A stretch of 64,000 nt of DNA from CBDUZS01 sp965371785 (GCA_965371785.1 CBDUZS010000001.1:10525-74524); one strand, 5' to 3'; positions 33,707-43,619 are shown, numbered from the stretch's first letter. The notes: generated by a model not told the origin, from the letters alone. Translations and numbers: made by a program.

Positions 33707-35093
33707 CAGCCCATGTGTCGGCGGTCCAGCCGAACTGATCTCTCACGCAACCCTCACCCATGATCTCCAGGGCAGCGTACTGTCCCATCTCGATCGAATG
33801 GTCCATGTTGTTGTATCTGAAGAGCCCCTGTCTTCCACAGGTCACTGAGCCCTCGAGGGAATGAAGGCAGTCCAGCACGGACGCCACCCTTGAAGCGTAA
33901 CCCAGGTCGTAGATCGGGTAGGCGTGTGCCTGATATGAGAGCATACTTCCCGTGACATCGTCCCTTTCGAAGAGACCCAGCCTGGCTCCACCCTCGATGG
34001 CCGAGTCGAGCAGATCAATCGAACCGTTCCAGATGTCATCGTCTTTCTGGCAGCTGAATTCGAAAACAACCTGGAAACCTTCAACAGGGAGGTCGTCATC
34101 GAAGTTCTCCGGGATGGACAGCCTGTTGAAGAGATACCGTTCCTCGGGGGCGTAAATCCAGTGATCTCTAGCGTCAGGTCTCTTCCTCACTCGAACGGTC
34201 AGGAAGACGATGCCGCGATAATGCAGCAGAGCAGCAACGGAGTGAGCCGTATCCGGAAGCTTCCCGCCGAGAAGCCTGACGTATTCGGTAACGGGAATGG
34301 TGTTGATGATCCTGGAAACCCGGATTTCATCGTTGCCGGTGGAGATCACGAATCTGCCATCGTTACCGATGGTTATACTCTTCGGAACGGTGTCGAAGGC
34401 AAACTTCCCTCCTGCCTTCGCAATCCTCTTCTCGAATGCTTCGGCGATATGGCCTATCCCGCCTTTTGGATAATGAAACGTGCTGACAAGACTCCTGATC
34501 TTGTCACCACTCGGGAAAAGCGTCTCCTTTACCAGACCTGACAGGCCTGGAACCGTAATCCGCTGACTTGCCCAGTCGGCGGAGAGTGAGGAAGGCGGAC
34601 ACCCCCATAATTTCTCCGTGTAGGGCCCGAAGTAGATATCGTACAGCTGCCTGCCGAACCTCTTCAGAACCCAGCCCTCGAAGTCGTCCTCGCTTCTGGG
34701 GGAAAAGATATTCCTGACCTTCTCGCCAATGTAGCTCCCGACAATCCCGATACCGCGGTGCGGAGGCATTCGTCTCAGCACATCGCCAAGTGACAGAGGA
34801 TAGTGAAAATAGCGATCCATGAGTCTGATCCTGCTGAGCCTCTCGAGCTGTAACAGCCGCTCGGGCAGCAGGGTGGAAATCCGCTCGAGAATCAAGGAAT
34901 TCTGGGTATGGAACCTGTGGGGGCCGAAATCGAAATGAAATCCATCAGCTCTCACGGTAGCGGCAAGTCCACCCGATCCTGAATTCTTCTCAATGACGAG
35001 CACATCGTATCCTCTGGAGACCAGAACGTCTGCCGCACTCAGACCGGCAAGACCTGCTCCGAGGACTGCTACGGTACAGGGTTCATGGCTCAT
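33699..35093 (-). CDS. FAD-dependent amine-oxidase-superfamily protein (UDP-galactopyranose mutase / protoporphyrinogen-oxidase-like)
   Basis: 464 residues. The dinucleotide-binding GAGLAGLSAADVLVSRGYDVLVIEKN opens the protein; SGGLAATVRADGFHFDFGPHRFHT and YFGPYTEKLWGCPPSSLSADWASQRI resemble the UGM-like and sugar-nucleotide-associated FAD proteins found near surface-polysaccharide genes. KGGIGHIAEAF and the C-terminal GRQGLFRYNNMDHSIEMG are shared by this group. Probably modifies or rearranges an envelope glycan or lipid precursor; the exact reaction is not assignable. Confidence 0.8.
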   Translation of the reverse strand: MSHEPCTVAVLGAGLAGLSAADVLVSRGYDVLVIEKNSGSGGLAATVRADGFHFDFGPHRFHTQNSLILERISTLLPERLLQLERLSRIRLMDRYFHYPLSLGDVLRRMPPHRGIGIVGSYIGEKVRNIFSPRSEDDFEGWVLKRFGRQLYDIYFGPYTEKLWGCPPSSLSADWASQRITVPGLSGLVKETLFPSGDKIRSLVSTFHYPKGGIGHIAEAFEKRIAKAGGKFAFDTVPKSITIGNDGRFVISTGNDEIRVSRIINTIPVTEYVRLLGGKLPDTAHSVAALLHYRGIVFLTVRVRKRPDARDHWIYAPEERYLFNRLSIPENFDDDLPVEGFQVVFEFSCQKDDDIWNGSIDLLDSAIEGGARLGLFERDDVTGSMLSYQAHAYPIYDLGYASRVASVLDCLHSLEGSVTCGRQGLFRYNNMDHSIEMGQYAALEIMGEGCVRDQFGWTADTWADG

Positions 35094-35102
35094 GAGGGCA
35101 AC

Positions 35103-36704
35103 CTACCTCGTTTCATCGATCCAGACGATTCTGATCTGATTGTCAGGCTGTAACGGAGAGTTCATGCCTATGTACTCGATGACCGCATCGAACAGCGTCA
35201 CCCCTGCACTGGTCGATTCGAACTCCCTCATCAAGTCGTAACCGACATTCCCCTGAGCCAGGTATCCAGTGGTTACGAACCTGTAAACATGTTCTTCATC
35301 AAGGGGAACACCATCGATCAGCATGTTCTCTATCCTGTTTCCATCTTCTGAAGCCTGGTTACGCATCGCGGTCAGGCCTGCTATTTCCATGTCCCGACGC
35401 CGTCCCTGCATACCGGTTTCGAGAACCTCGACAAGTTCAGCTCCCGTGAGCATGAAAATGAACAGATCCTCCTCGAATGGAATGGCTTCGTATACAATCC
35501 TCGGTGTTACCGGTCCCCTGGGGATTGGTGCCCGGATACCGCCGCGGTTCATCAGGGCAACGTCTGCATCGGTTACCTCGAGCATGGCATCCGCGATCAG
35601 CCTGCCCAGAGGATGCTCGGCACTGCCTCTTGGAATCTCCCGGAGTGCCTCGCCTATCACATTATCCATGCCCTCTTCAGCCATATCCCTGTAGCCCTCT
35701 ATGATCTCTTCCATTACCGGATCGGACCAGAACTGATCATGAAGAAGGCTTATGTACTCCTCCCCGAAGGGCAAATCGTAGCCGAGCAGAATTCCTGTCT
35801 CACCGTCCAGGGCAAGTCGCAGATGACCGATTCCGGTTCCGTTGGCGTACCCCTGGACGATGACGGTGTGGTTGATCGGGTTGACCCAGGGCTCGGCAAA
35901 CCCGATGTGGGTGTGACCGGAAATGATCACATCAATACCGTGAACGAGTGTAGACAACTCGGTGTTGTTCATCGAGAAGTCCTTTGTGTACTCTTCACCG
36001 GCTTCCCAGGCCTCGTAAATCCTTTCGAGATACTTCGAGGGATCGGGGGGCTGTCCGAGATGCGATATCAGGATGATCACATCGGCACCTTCGGATTCGG
36101 CCAGCTCTACGTAGTACTCAGTCGCTTCGACCTCGTCGGTGAACAGGTAACCCTCCAGAACTTCCTGGTCTACAAGCCCGTAGGTGTCAGGAGTTACAAG
36201 GCCGATGAAGGCTACATCGATACCGCCGAAGTCCATTACGACGTAGGGCTCAATCGGAGAGGGTATCCCGCCTGTTGAAGTCGAAACGAAATTGGCACAG
36301 ACAACCGGGAATTCCGCCTGTCTGCACAGATTCAGGGCATTCGTGACCCCATCATCGAAATCGTGATTTCCGAGGGTCATCAGATCGTATCCGGCAAGGT
36401 TCATCCATTCCATTATCAACCGTCCGGTATCGTAGTTACCGGTAGGTGTTCCCTGGTAGATGTCCCCCGCGTCTACGAGCAGACAGTACTCGCCCTCTTC
36501 CACGCAGCTCGCACGTACTTCCTCTACGTAAGCGTATATCCAGGCGCCTCCACCTATCCAGGGAGGGAAATCCGGGTTGAGGAACGTTGCTCTCCGCGGA
36601 ACTATGCCGCCATGTATATCATTGGTGTGCAGAATATTGAGGTATACCACATCGGCAGAGGCCAGAGAGACGGCAACGAGAAGGAGTACTGCGAGATATC
36701 GCAT
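35103..36704 (-). CDS. secreted 5'-nucleotidase / UshA-family metallophosphatase
   Basis: 533 residues from ATG 36704 with GGAGGTGA five bases upstream. Signal peptide ending SLASAD. Metallophosphatase domain: ILHTNDIHGG, VDAGDIYQG, LGNHDFDDG, and GHTHIGF. The C-terminal 5'-nucleotidase domain holds LMNRGGIRAPIPRGPVT and the substrate-stacking region. It hydrolyses extracellular nucleotides to nucleosides, feeding salvage. Last gene downstream of the PorV-like and helix-hairpin-helix barrel genes; 18 bp separate it from the former. Confidence 0.92.
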   Translation of the reverse strand: MRYLAVLLLVAVSLASADVVYLNILHTNDIHGGIVPRRATFLNPDFPPWIGGGAWIYAYVEEVRASCVEEGEYCLLVDAGDIYQGTPTGNYDTGRLIMEWMNLAGYDLMTLGNHDFDDGVTNALNLCRQAEFPVVCANFVSTSTGGIPSPIEPYVVMDFGGIDVAFIGLVTPDTYGLVDQEVLEGYLFTDEVEATEYYVELAESEGADVIILISHLGQPPDPSKYLERIYEAWEAGEEYTKDFSMNNTELSTLVHGIDVIISGHTHIGFAEPWVNPINHTVIVQGYANGTGIGHLRLALDGETGILLGYDLPFGEEYISLLHDQFWSDPVMEEIIEGYRDMAEEGMDNVIGEALREIPRGSAEHPLGRLIADAMLEVTDADVALMNRGGIRAPIPRGPVTPRIVYEAIPFEEDLFIFMLTGAELVEVLETGMQGRRRDMEIAGLTAMRNQASEDGNRIENMLIDGVPLDEEHVYRFVTTGYLAQGNVGYDLMREFESTSAGVTLFDAVIEYIGMNSPLQPDNQIRIVWIDETR

Positions 36705-36722
36705 CAGGATCACCTCCGTTCC

Positions 36723-37913
36723 CTACAGGATTCTGCCGATTGAGATCATAATTCTGGTTTCACTTTCCTCGACCCAGAGGCTGTCATCCTGGGGAAACGA
36801 GATCAGACCGGGGATTTCCGTCTGGCCCCACCTCACCGGTGAGAAGCCTGCTCCGAAATCCAGTTCCCAGCTCGATATCCTGAAACCCATACCAACGGTA
36901 AATGTCATCCTGTCGAGAGCCCTGGCGATGGGAGAACGGTCGAAGGCAAACCCCGCCCTTACGGCTGGTCCACCTGGAAGGTGATTCTCCACTCCTGCAT
37001 GAAAGCCCCAGCTGTTGTCGAGCCCCGCATCCTCTCCGTCGACTTCGGTGGAACTTCCATTCTCCCAGTAGAATTCGGCGGCAAAAGTACTCCTGAGCCT
37101 GTTGCCGGGAACGTAGACCGCGCCACCCCGAAGAGTCAGAGGAAGGCTTACATCCACTTCATCAGGGCCGTCGGAAGCGGTGAACGAAAGAGCCTTCTCC
37201 GCGGTCAGGGAGAAGGACAGACGTTCCAGAGGCACCAGCAGGAGCCCTCCTCTTACAGCCATACCGGAGTAATCAGTTCTGTCATGCTGCGCTTCGTCCG
37301 GAGTAGCAGGATCCACATGGGTCTTCTCCCAGTTCAACCGTCTCGTACCGGTGAGATAGCCACCGCCAAGCCCGATGCAGAGCAGATCCGAGGGCATGAA
37401 TGCCGTTGACAGAACGAATTCGCTGACGTTCCCGGAAACTTCCAGATCTTCGGCACCCGTTTTCACGTAATTATCGTCTCTGACAGTTCTGTTCCAGCGG
37501 TAATGGAATGTCCCTGCTACGCGCCAGCCGACGGCAAGAGCAAGAGATGAGGGAAATCCCCCCACATCTCTGATGCTGACGGCGACTCCTCCCGGTTCGA
37601 AGAACAGGTTCTGATCGAAAGAGTACTCGGATTCGCCAATCGAGCTGCCAAAGCTGTCATAGACCTTCCTGGTCCTCTTCTCCATTGTGAAGAGTGCGGA
37701 ACCGGACAGGTCAATTCGAACGCCTTCATCAGCCAATCCCAGTATCGCAGGGTTGACCAGGGCACCAAGAGCGGAGGGCTCTACAAAGCCGGTCTCTCCC
37801 ATTCCCAGGGATCTGGCCGTTCCCGCAGGATACTGAGAACCCAGCCAGCTCACTTCGGGCAATCCTCCGGTAATTGCCAGAAAAGAAATCAGCCCTGCTG
37901 CAAGTACGTTCAT
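36723..37913 (-). CDS. PorV/FadL-like outer-membrane beta-barrel protein
   Basis: 396 residues. Signal peptide, then AGTARSLGMGETGFVEPSALGALVNPAILGLAD, the N-terminal hatch motif (A-x-x-x-GMGxxG...NPA) of PorV/FadL/UPF0164 proteins. Alternating beta strands follow to the end (IMISIGRIL). PorV is a shuttle in type IX secretion, but similar barrels act in uptake. A second such gene lies at 40351-41175. Confidence 0.8.
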   Translation of the reverse strand: MNVLAAGLISFLAITGGLPEVSWLGSQYPAGTARSLGMGETGFVEPSALGALVNPAILGLADEGVRIDLSGSALFTMEKRTRKVYDSFGSSIGESEYSFDQNLFFEPGGVAVSIRDVGGFPSSLALAVGWRVAGTFHYRWNRTVRDDNYVKTGAEDLEVSGNVSEFVLSTAFMPSDLLCIGLGGGYLTGTRRLNWEKTHVDPATPDEAQHDRTDYSGMAVRGGLLLVPLERLSFSLTAEKALSFTASDGPDEVDVSLPLTLRGGAVYVPGNRLRSTFAAEFYWENGSSTEVDGEDAGLDNSWGFHAGVENHLPGGPAVRAGFAFDRSPIARALDRMTFTVGMGFRISSWELDFGAGFSPVRWGQTEIPGLISFPQDDSLWVEESETRIMISIGRIL

Positions 37914-37925
37914 AATCCCTCCACC

Positions 37926-40361
37926 CTACCAGCGGAAATCCAGCTGGCAGCGAATACCGTATTCCGTGACGTGATCCCCGAAATCTCTGACAGGACTGTC
38001 CGGGTCTCCCTGGTAGTAGTACCGGTCGTCAGGATCCGGTCTGTAGAGACCGTTCCTTGGAAAGAAAGTGTCTTTCCTGAGTATCCTGAATCGCAGCTGC
38101 AGGTAATCGGACAGGGAGTTCTTCACCGTAATGTACAACTTCGTACCCCTGCCATCCAGGAAATCGATGTCGGTATCCTCGAACTCCCATTGACTCATTC
38201 CGTTGGTGGTCCAGAGAGTTGTTCCGCCCAGAACTGACAGATCGTCGGTGAAATTGTGCTCCCACCTCGCGGAAATGTAGCCTCCGGTCATGAGTCTGTC
38301 GTCTCCGTACAGGGGATTTGGAGTAAGGCCGACAAGACCGAATCGGAGCCGGATGTCGAAGTAGTCACCCTCCCATGGCAGGAAAAACGTACGAAACGTG
38401 AATTCCTGTGTGCGGGAAGTGGTAGGAATCACTTCCTTCGGCTTGGTCTTCTCCTGGTACTTGTACTTGAATCTGAACCTCACAGGCCAGTCCGGTCTGT
38501 ACTCCACTTCTCCCTGGAATCTGTGGTTGTTGAAAGAGTAGGGCAGGCTTCGCCAGACATCAAGATAGACTTTCGTGAACGTGATCTGTCTGCTGAGCTG
38601 GAATCTGCTCTCCAGGTATATCCCCTCTTCCGGTTTCGGAGTCGGCCAGTTCACCATTTCCGAAGAAATCGGGTCGTTCAACCTGTAAGGTTTCTCGAAC
38701 ACGGTGTCATCGAACCGGGTCTGCTCTGCAAAGCCCCTGTTGTACGGGTTCGTATAGCCGATATCGTAATGCCTGAAGGCCCCGAGCAGGTAGAACCAGT
38801 TGTTCTGCCATCTGGCCTGCGCCAATCCTGCGATGGAGCCGTTATCCTGTCTTGCCAGCTCGCCTTCGAAGCTCGTGTTCCAGAGAACGGTCTGCCCGGC
38901 CACCGCGACGACATTCAGGTGATTACCCGACAAAAAGTTACTGTACTCGGGACAGCTCCACACGTAGGAGTCATTTGGAATATCGAGGTACGTGTAGTCC
39001 GGGTTGAGGGAATCGTCCCAAGCCACACTCAGACCACCGATGCCTATTGCAGTTCCCACCGGTAACACTCCTCCGAGATCCAGGAATGCGTAACCGCCAT
39101 ACGTTGTTTCGAGAAGTACATTCGAGTACGGCTCTGTTCTCACCGTGGTCAACAGAAGGGTGTTAGGTGAACCATCGGAGTTCACCAGGGCATCCCTGTA
39201 CGCGCTCGAATAGAATCCATATCCGAGTACGCTTCCCATCCTGACCTGTGCAGCCCCGCCAAGGAAAGCGAACTGCCTTGTGGAAGTGAGATCGGGATAA
39301 AGTCCCCATGATCTGTTCATGCTCCGGTACATGAGTTCATCGCTGTTGTCCACCAGCAGCCCCTGACCAAGCGACAACCTGTAGTTCCCGAGCACGACCT
39401 GCTCGACGATGCCGAGGTGGCTCAGTGAGACGTACGCTTTCCCTCTGTCGAACGTGCTGCTGACCTGTCCCATATCCAGATCGTAGAAGAGACCTGAGCC
39501 AGCCGTCGAGTTTCGCTGCCGAGAGAGACGGACTCCGCCCCGGAACCTGTCACCAAGGCCGATTCTTAACCTGTGGGTACAACCAGTGACACTTCTAGCC
39601 GACTGCGCTTCAAGGAGTTCAGAACTAAGTTGTTCGTAGAGCGCGGCACTGTCTACAGGACTTCCGGTGTAATCACGGCCACCCGTTCTCATTTCGTACA
39701 GAGCCGACTCGAGGCTGTTCAGAACACCGCTCAGGCTTTCCTCGTCATCGTTCCTGCCGTCTCCTCCGTCTACAACGAGCCTGTAGCTCCCGAAAAGATC
39801 CATGGAGGACAGATCCAGTTCTCTGGTGGACACGAAATCCCTCATGTTCCTGTAGCCGTAGTAACTGAGGTAATCCGTGCTTCGCAGCGACCTAACGGCA
39901 GATAGCTCTCCGAGAGTTCTCAACCGTCGCTCGACTGCGACGGCATCGATCAGGCTGACTCTGTCCAGTGCCCTGAGATCCCACATCGAGGAACTGTTGA
40001 TGGGGAGCGGACGCACCAGCAGGTTCTCCCACTCCTCAACGGCCGCATCACCGGGACCATCCTCCTCAGCAAGCCTTTCCATGACATCCATCACATCGGG
40101 GGAGAGACGCCCCTGAGCAGGTGGAAGCACAGCGTAAACCTTCTTCAGAGAAATGAGCTCGGTCGCGGTGAACCCGGGAAGCACCATTACCTCGTATACG
40201 TCCAGCAGACCTCCCGTTTCGAAGATGTAATCCCTGAGTATTTCTGCCTGCTCCGGTGAAAGCCCCGCCCTCCGGACCATCTCCTCAGCGGTCGCATCAT
40301 TCAGATCGAGACAGCCAGGCGGCGAGAGTGATAGAAAGATGATCAACAGGCTAGAAACCAT
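37926..40361 (-). CDS. helix-hairpin-helix outer-membrane beta-barrel protein
   Basis: 811 residues. After a short signal (MVSSLLIIFLSLSPPGC), two ComEA-like helix-hairpin-helix segments lie in LDLNDATAEEMVRRAGLSPEQA...VLPGFTATELISLKKVY and around residues 117-165 (PINSSSMWDLRALDRVSLIDA). From about residue 185 the protein is beta-rich with many aromatic pairs and ends CQLDFRW, a terminal aromatic expected for outer-membrane insertion. Known annotation for such proteins is only 'HhH domain'. The gene overlaps the PorV-like gene upstream by 11 bp. DNA or DNA-linked binding at the cell surface is an inference. Confidence 0.8.
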   Translation of the reverse strand: MVSSLLIIFLSLSPPGCLDLNDATAEEMVRRAGLSPEQAEILRDYIFETGGLLDVYEVMVLPGFTATELISLKKVYAVLPPAQGRLSPDVMDVMERLAEEDGPGDAAVEEWENLLVRPLPINSSSMWDLRALDRVSLIDAVAVERRLRTLGELSAVRSLRSTDYLSYYGYRNMRDFVSTRELDLSSMDLFGSYRLVVDGGDGRNDDEESLSGVLNSLESALYEMRTGGRDYTGSPVDSAALYEQLSSELLEAQSARSVTGCTHRLRIGLGDRFRGGVRLSRQRNSTAGSGLFYDLDMGQVSSTFDRGKAYVSLSHLGIVEQVVLGNYRLSLGQGLLVDNSDELMYRSMNRSWGLYPDLTSTRQFAFLGGAAQVRMGSVLGYGFYSSAYRDALVNSDGSPNTLLLTTVRTEPYSNVLLETTYGGYAFLDLGGVLPVGTAIGIGGLSVAWDDSLNPDYTYLDIPNDSYVWSCPEYSNFLSGNHLNVVAVAGQTVLWNTSFEGELARQDNGSIAGLAQARWQNNWFYLLGAFRHYDIGYTNPYNRGFAEQTRFDDTVFEKPYRLNDPISSEMVNWPTPKPEEGIYLESRFQLSRQITFTKVYLDVWRSLPYSFNNHRFQGEVEYRPDWPVRFRFKYKYQEKTKPKEVIPTTSRTQEFTFRTFFLPWEGDYFDIRLRFGLVGLTPNPLYGDDRLMTGGYISARWEHNFTDDLSVLGGTTLWTTNGMSQWEFEDTDIDFLDGRGTKLYITVKNSLSDYLQLRFRILRKDTFFPRNGLYRPDPDDRYYYQGDPDSPVRDFGDHVTEYGIRCQLDFRW

Positions 40362-41175
40362 AGATCACACCCATCTGATGCGTCAGGTCCAGTTGCGGAT
40401 GTGTCTGGACGGCATATTCGATCTCCATTCCCGATATCTTCACGGCAAACCCCCCTGTAACCGTAGCCGGGGAACTCTGCACACCGGCCATCAGGCGGAG
40501 TGCTCCCAACGGCAGCGATTGCCCGGCATGGAGCCTGGTCCCGCGGAAATCCCTTGACAGGGTTAAGGCCGTAACAAGCCCGGGAGACGGTTCATAGCTT
40601 ACGCCAACATCGATCTTCCTGGAGAGGTACTCACCGCCCTCGCCAATTCGAGCCTGGAATGGATTTCTCACTGCCGCAGCGATCATCCATCGAGAGTAGA
40701 GTCTTACCTGAAAACCTGCGTTGAGTGCGATTGTGCCTGCGCTTCCGTAAGTACTGACACCGTCTTCGATGGCAGCTCTGCAGTACACTGGCTGAATACC
40801 GAATGCCATGTCCTTTGTCAGCTTCCCGGCAGCGGTGAGAGCGATGATCTGTTCGCTGTAGAGGCTTCCTCCAAAGTACCTGAGGGTCCCCCCGACCGTC
40901 CAGTAATCGGAGACGGGAACCGCTCCGTCGAGGCCAGCGGTCGCGAAGTCGAAATTCGTCCATGGAAGCCGGGCTGAGATACTGATAACGGTGTTTTCGA
41001 TACCTGCTATGGAGGCGGGATTCCAGAACAGTGCGCCCACTCCCGAGGAGACAACACCGGTGCCGCCCATGGCCTGTGCAGCAATGCCCGCTTCCAGCTC
41101 CTCGAACGATCCCAGTGATACGGATGACAGCGTGAGAACCAGGCTTGCAGTCAGGAAGGTGAGTTTCGGTCTCAT
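40351..41175 (-). CDS. PorV/FadL-like outer-membrane protein, short form
   Basis: 274 residues. Signal peptide to SLGSF, then EAGIAAQAMGGTGVVSSGVGALFWNPASIAG, the hatch motif of this family, and beta strands to the terminal VIYGF. Shorter than its relative at 36723. It overlaps the OB-fold gene by 4 bp (ATGA) and the HhH barrel gene by 11 bp, so the three are translated together. Confidence 0.8.
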   Translation of the reverse strand: MRPKLTFLTASLVLTLSSVSLGSFEELEAGIAAQAMGGTGVVSSGVGALFWNPASIAGIENTVISISARLPWTNFDFATAGLDGAVPVSDYWTVGGTLRYFGGSLYSEQIIALTAAGKLTKDMAFGIQPVYCRAAIEDGVSTYGSAGTIALNAGFQVRLYSRWMIAAAVRNPFQARIGEGGEYLSRKIDVGVSYEPSPGLVTALTLSRDFRGTRLHAGQSLPLGALRLMAGVQSSPATVTGGFAVKISGMEIEYAVQTHPQLDLTHQMGVIYGF

Positions 41176-42194
41176 TTCGCCCCCAGTTCAGCAGCGATGA
41201 CCACGGTCTCGGTCGTGGTCATTCTTCCGCCATCGGAATCGATTTCCTCGAGAAGCAGCAGGTACTGGCCCATCGGAAGTATCTCATCGCTGTCATCTCT
41301 GCCGTTCCATTCGATCAAATCCCCGGCCGTTCCGGATTCTACGATGTGGGCGACTGCCCTCCCGGTTCTGTCGAACAGGGTCAGTACGAACCTGCTTCCG
41401 GGCATTCCGCCGTATTCGATCAGCATGAACTCATCGAGTGAAGGTGCAAAAGGATTACCGGTCACGTCGAGATGGAAGTAGTCGGGAATTGCGGGATCGA
41501 ATATCTGCAGGTCCGACTGGTACCGGGGAAGAATCTGGTAGCCGCTCGTGTAGGGAGGTTCAGAATCGTACTGCCCGCCCAGACCTGTGATGAATAGCCT
41601 GGTCCCGGTATTGATTCCCGACACGCTGATACCCGTTGTTTCGCTGACCCTGACCGACACGGCTGCAGAGCCGTTCCATACATCGAAGTTGTACCCTCCT
41701 CCAGCAGAGGAAGGAGCAGAGGCAACGCTCACCCATTGGCTCAAAGCCTGGTTTCCGAGAGCCAGCAACAGACCCTCCAGGCTTTCGCCGACACTCTGAT
41801 TCCTGACCATCTGCAGGGGAGATGGAACACCCGGGTGACCGAGATACTCGAAATCGGAAGGTGAATCCGGTGATATTTCAACAAGCCCGTTGTACTGCTT
41901 GATCTCACCGGTGATCCGCCACCAGTCTCCTGCATCGATCGCTCCGGGTGACGCAGATTCGTAAGCGTATACATTGATTCCCGCAGTCTCGTCCTGCACG
42001 TAGAAGCTCAGACCTGTTTCGCTGAAGAGGGTACCCTCGCATGTTGCTACAGCTTCGATCGTGACTATCTGCCCCAGAAGATCCGGGATGCCGTCGCCGT
42101 TGCCATCGATTCGTGCTTCAGCTACGGTAATGACCTGGGCCATGAGCGACCCGGCACATACAATGATTGGAAGCGCCAGAAAGGGTACTCTCAT
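41172..42194 (-). CDS. secreted OB-fold (DUF5689/BOF-type) protein with C-terminal FlgD-Ig domain
   Basis: About 340 residues from ATG 42194; a TTG start six codons earlier is possible. Signal peptide to SLMAQ. Residues about 20-115 (ITVAEARIDGNGDGIPDLLGQIVTIEAVAT...SFYVQDETAGINVYA...WWRITGEIKQYNGLVEI) match the secreted OB-fold that accompanies nucleases and lamin-tail proteins. A second related segment spans 140-215. The C-terminal 90 residues (FVLTLFDRTGRAVAHI...GQYLLLLEE) form a FlgD-Ig-like domain. It sits at the head of the PorV-HhH operon. Confidence 0.72.
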   Translation of the reverse strand: MRVPFLALPIIVCAGSLMAQVITVAEARIDGNGDGIPDLLGQIVTIEAVATCEGTLFSETGLSFYVQDETAGINVYAYESASPGAIDAGDWWRITGEIKQYNGLVEISPDSPSDFEYLGHPGVPSPLQMVRNQSVGESLEGLLLALGNQALSQWVSVASAPSSAGGGYNFDVWNGSAAVSVRVSETTGISVSGINTGTRLFITGLGGQYDSEPPYTSGYQILPRYQSDLQIFDPAIPDYFHLDVTGNPFAPSLDEFMLIEYGGMPGSRFVLTLFDRTGRAVAHIVESGTAGDLIEWNGRDDSDEILPMGQYLLLLEEIDSDGGRMTTTETVVIAAELGAK

Positions 42195-42232
42195 CTCCAG
42201 CCCCCTGTCCAAGGGTTCCGCATGTAGATCTG

Positions 42233-43543
42233 CTACCTCGTCGATTCTATTTCGGCATCGGCCAGTTCGGCCGCCCTGGAGAGCGCTTCTCCCGCGGTCA
42301 TCCGACCATACAAAGCTATTTCCACGGCTTCGGAGAGAAATTCCCGTCCATCGTACCAGGCAATTATCTGTGGTTCGAACCGGGCGCAGTCAAGCTGTTC
42401 GAGAACGGCCTGCAGCCCGGGATATTCCGCAATCCTCGCGGTAACCTGTGTTTCCAGCAGAGAACTCTGCCTGGCCGGCAGGTATCCGCTGCCGGCAAAC
42501 CATCTGGCCTGCTGCTCGGGTTCATTGAACCACTTGATGAACTCCCAGGCGGCAAGGATCCTGGCGGGATCCCCTCTTCTGAACAGTATTACATTCGTTC
42601 CCGCAATGAATACCGCTCTCTCCTCACCCGCAGGGAGGGGTGCAACCCCGATTGTGAAGAAGGAGAGACCGCTATCCCTTCGCTGCTGCATATCCCTCTC
42701 CATGAAGGCAAGTGATGTTACAGAGCCCTGGACCAGGGCAACACGCCCGGCTGCGAACTCCCTCTGGTGCTCGAATCCTGTTGACAGATAAGCTGTACGA
42801 TCCGTGTGTATGAGTGAAACAAGATAGTCCAGTGCCGCAACTCCCTCGGGGGAGCTGAATCCAGTAGCAGTTCCCGTTTCGTTCAGCACGGTTCCGCCTG
42901 CCTGCGCAAGGAGGCATTCGAACATCCACACGCTGGATGTAAACGCCGTGCCCCACCTGTCCTCATCGTCGTTAAGGTCCCCGTCGTTGTTGCCATCGAG
43001 CGTGAGAGCTTTGAGAAGCTCTCTATGTTCTTCCCACGTACCGGCCGGTGAGAGATCCTGTTCACTGAAGAGCTCTCTGTTGTAGTAGATGACGGGAACA
43101 CTCTTGTTGAAAGGGAAACTGTAAATCCTGCCATCGAATGTGCTGTTGTCACGGAAGACAGGATAAAGATCCTCCCACATCTCAGCAGTGAACGTAGTGT
43201 CCACCCGCATCAGCGAATCGAGCGGAACGAGAACTTCGCCCCCGATCAGTTGAGCGGTCCATGTTTCGTATGCCTGGGCCAGATCCGGAGGATCTCCCGC
43301 CATTACACTGGCCATTATTTTCTGGCTGAGTGCCCTGTAATTCCCCATACAGACCGGGATGATCTCTATACCTGGATGACCGGCATTGAAATCGGCAATG
43401 AGTGAGTCTTCGAGCATTTCCCCGAGGGGGCCGCCCATGGCATGCCAGAAGACAATCCTGACCCCGCCCCCACCGTGTGGCCCGCTGCCGCATGCCATGA
43501 GTATCGACATGAGCAGGATACATGCAGCACAGAATTTGTTCAC
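42233..43543 (-). CDS. extracellular solute-binding lipoprotein, sugar ABC family
   Basis: 436 residues from a GTG with GGAGGGTGCG upstream. Lipobox SILMACGS gives a lipoprotein. VRIVFWHAMGGPLGEMLEDSLIADFNAGHPGIEIIPV and NYRALSQKIMASVMAGDPPDLAQAYETW are the start of family 1 (MalE/UgpB-like) binding proteins; FNKSVPVIYYNRELF and WEFIKWFNEPEQQARW follow in place. It should deliver a sugar or glycerol-phosphate-type ligand to an ABC permease, but no permease or ATPase lies nearby. Located 38 bp upstream of the OB-fold gene. Confidence 0.9.
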   Translation of the reverse strand: MNKFCAACILLMSILMACGSGPHGGGGVRIVFWHAMGGPLGEMLEDSLIADFNAGHPGIEIIPVCMGNYRALSQKIMASVMAGDPPDLAQAYETWTAQLIGGEVLVPLDSLMRVDTTFTAEMWEDLYPVFRDNSTFDGRIYSFPFNKSVPVIYYNRELFSEQDLSPAGTWEEHRELLKALTLDGNNDGDLNDDEDRWGTAFTSSVWMFECLLAQAGGTVLNETGTATGFSSPEGVAALDYLVSLIHTDRTAYLSTGFEHQREFAAGRVALVQGSVTSLAFMERDMQQRRDSGLSFFTIGVAPLPAGEERAVFIAGTNVILFRRGDPARILAAWEFIKWFNEPEQQARWFAGSGYLPARQSSLLETQVTARIAEYPGLQAVLEQLDCARFEPQIIAWYDGREFLSEAVEIALYGRMTAGEALSRAAELADAEIESTR

Positions 43544-43619
43544 CGCACCCTCCGGAGTTCCTCGGTCTTTCAGCGTAGACGATTCCTGGTCAGAACACGG
43601 CAAGTGAGAGGTTAAGGAA

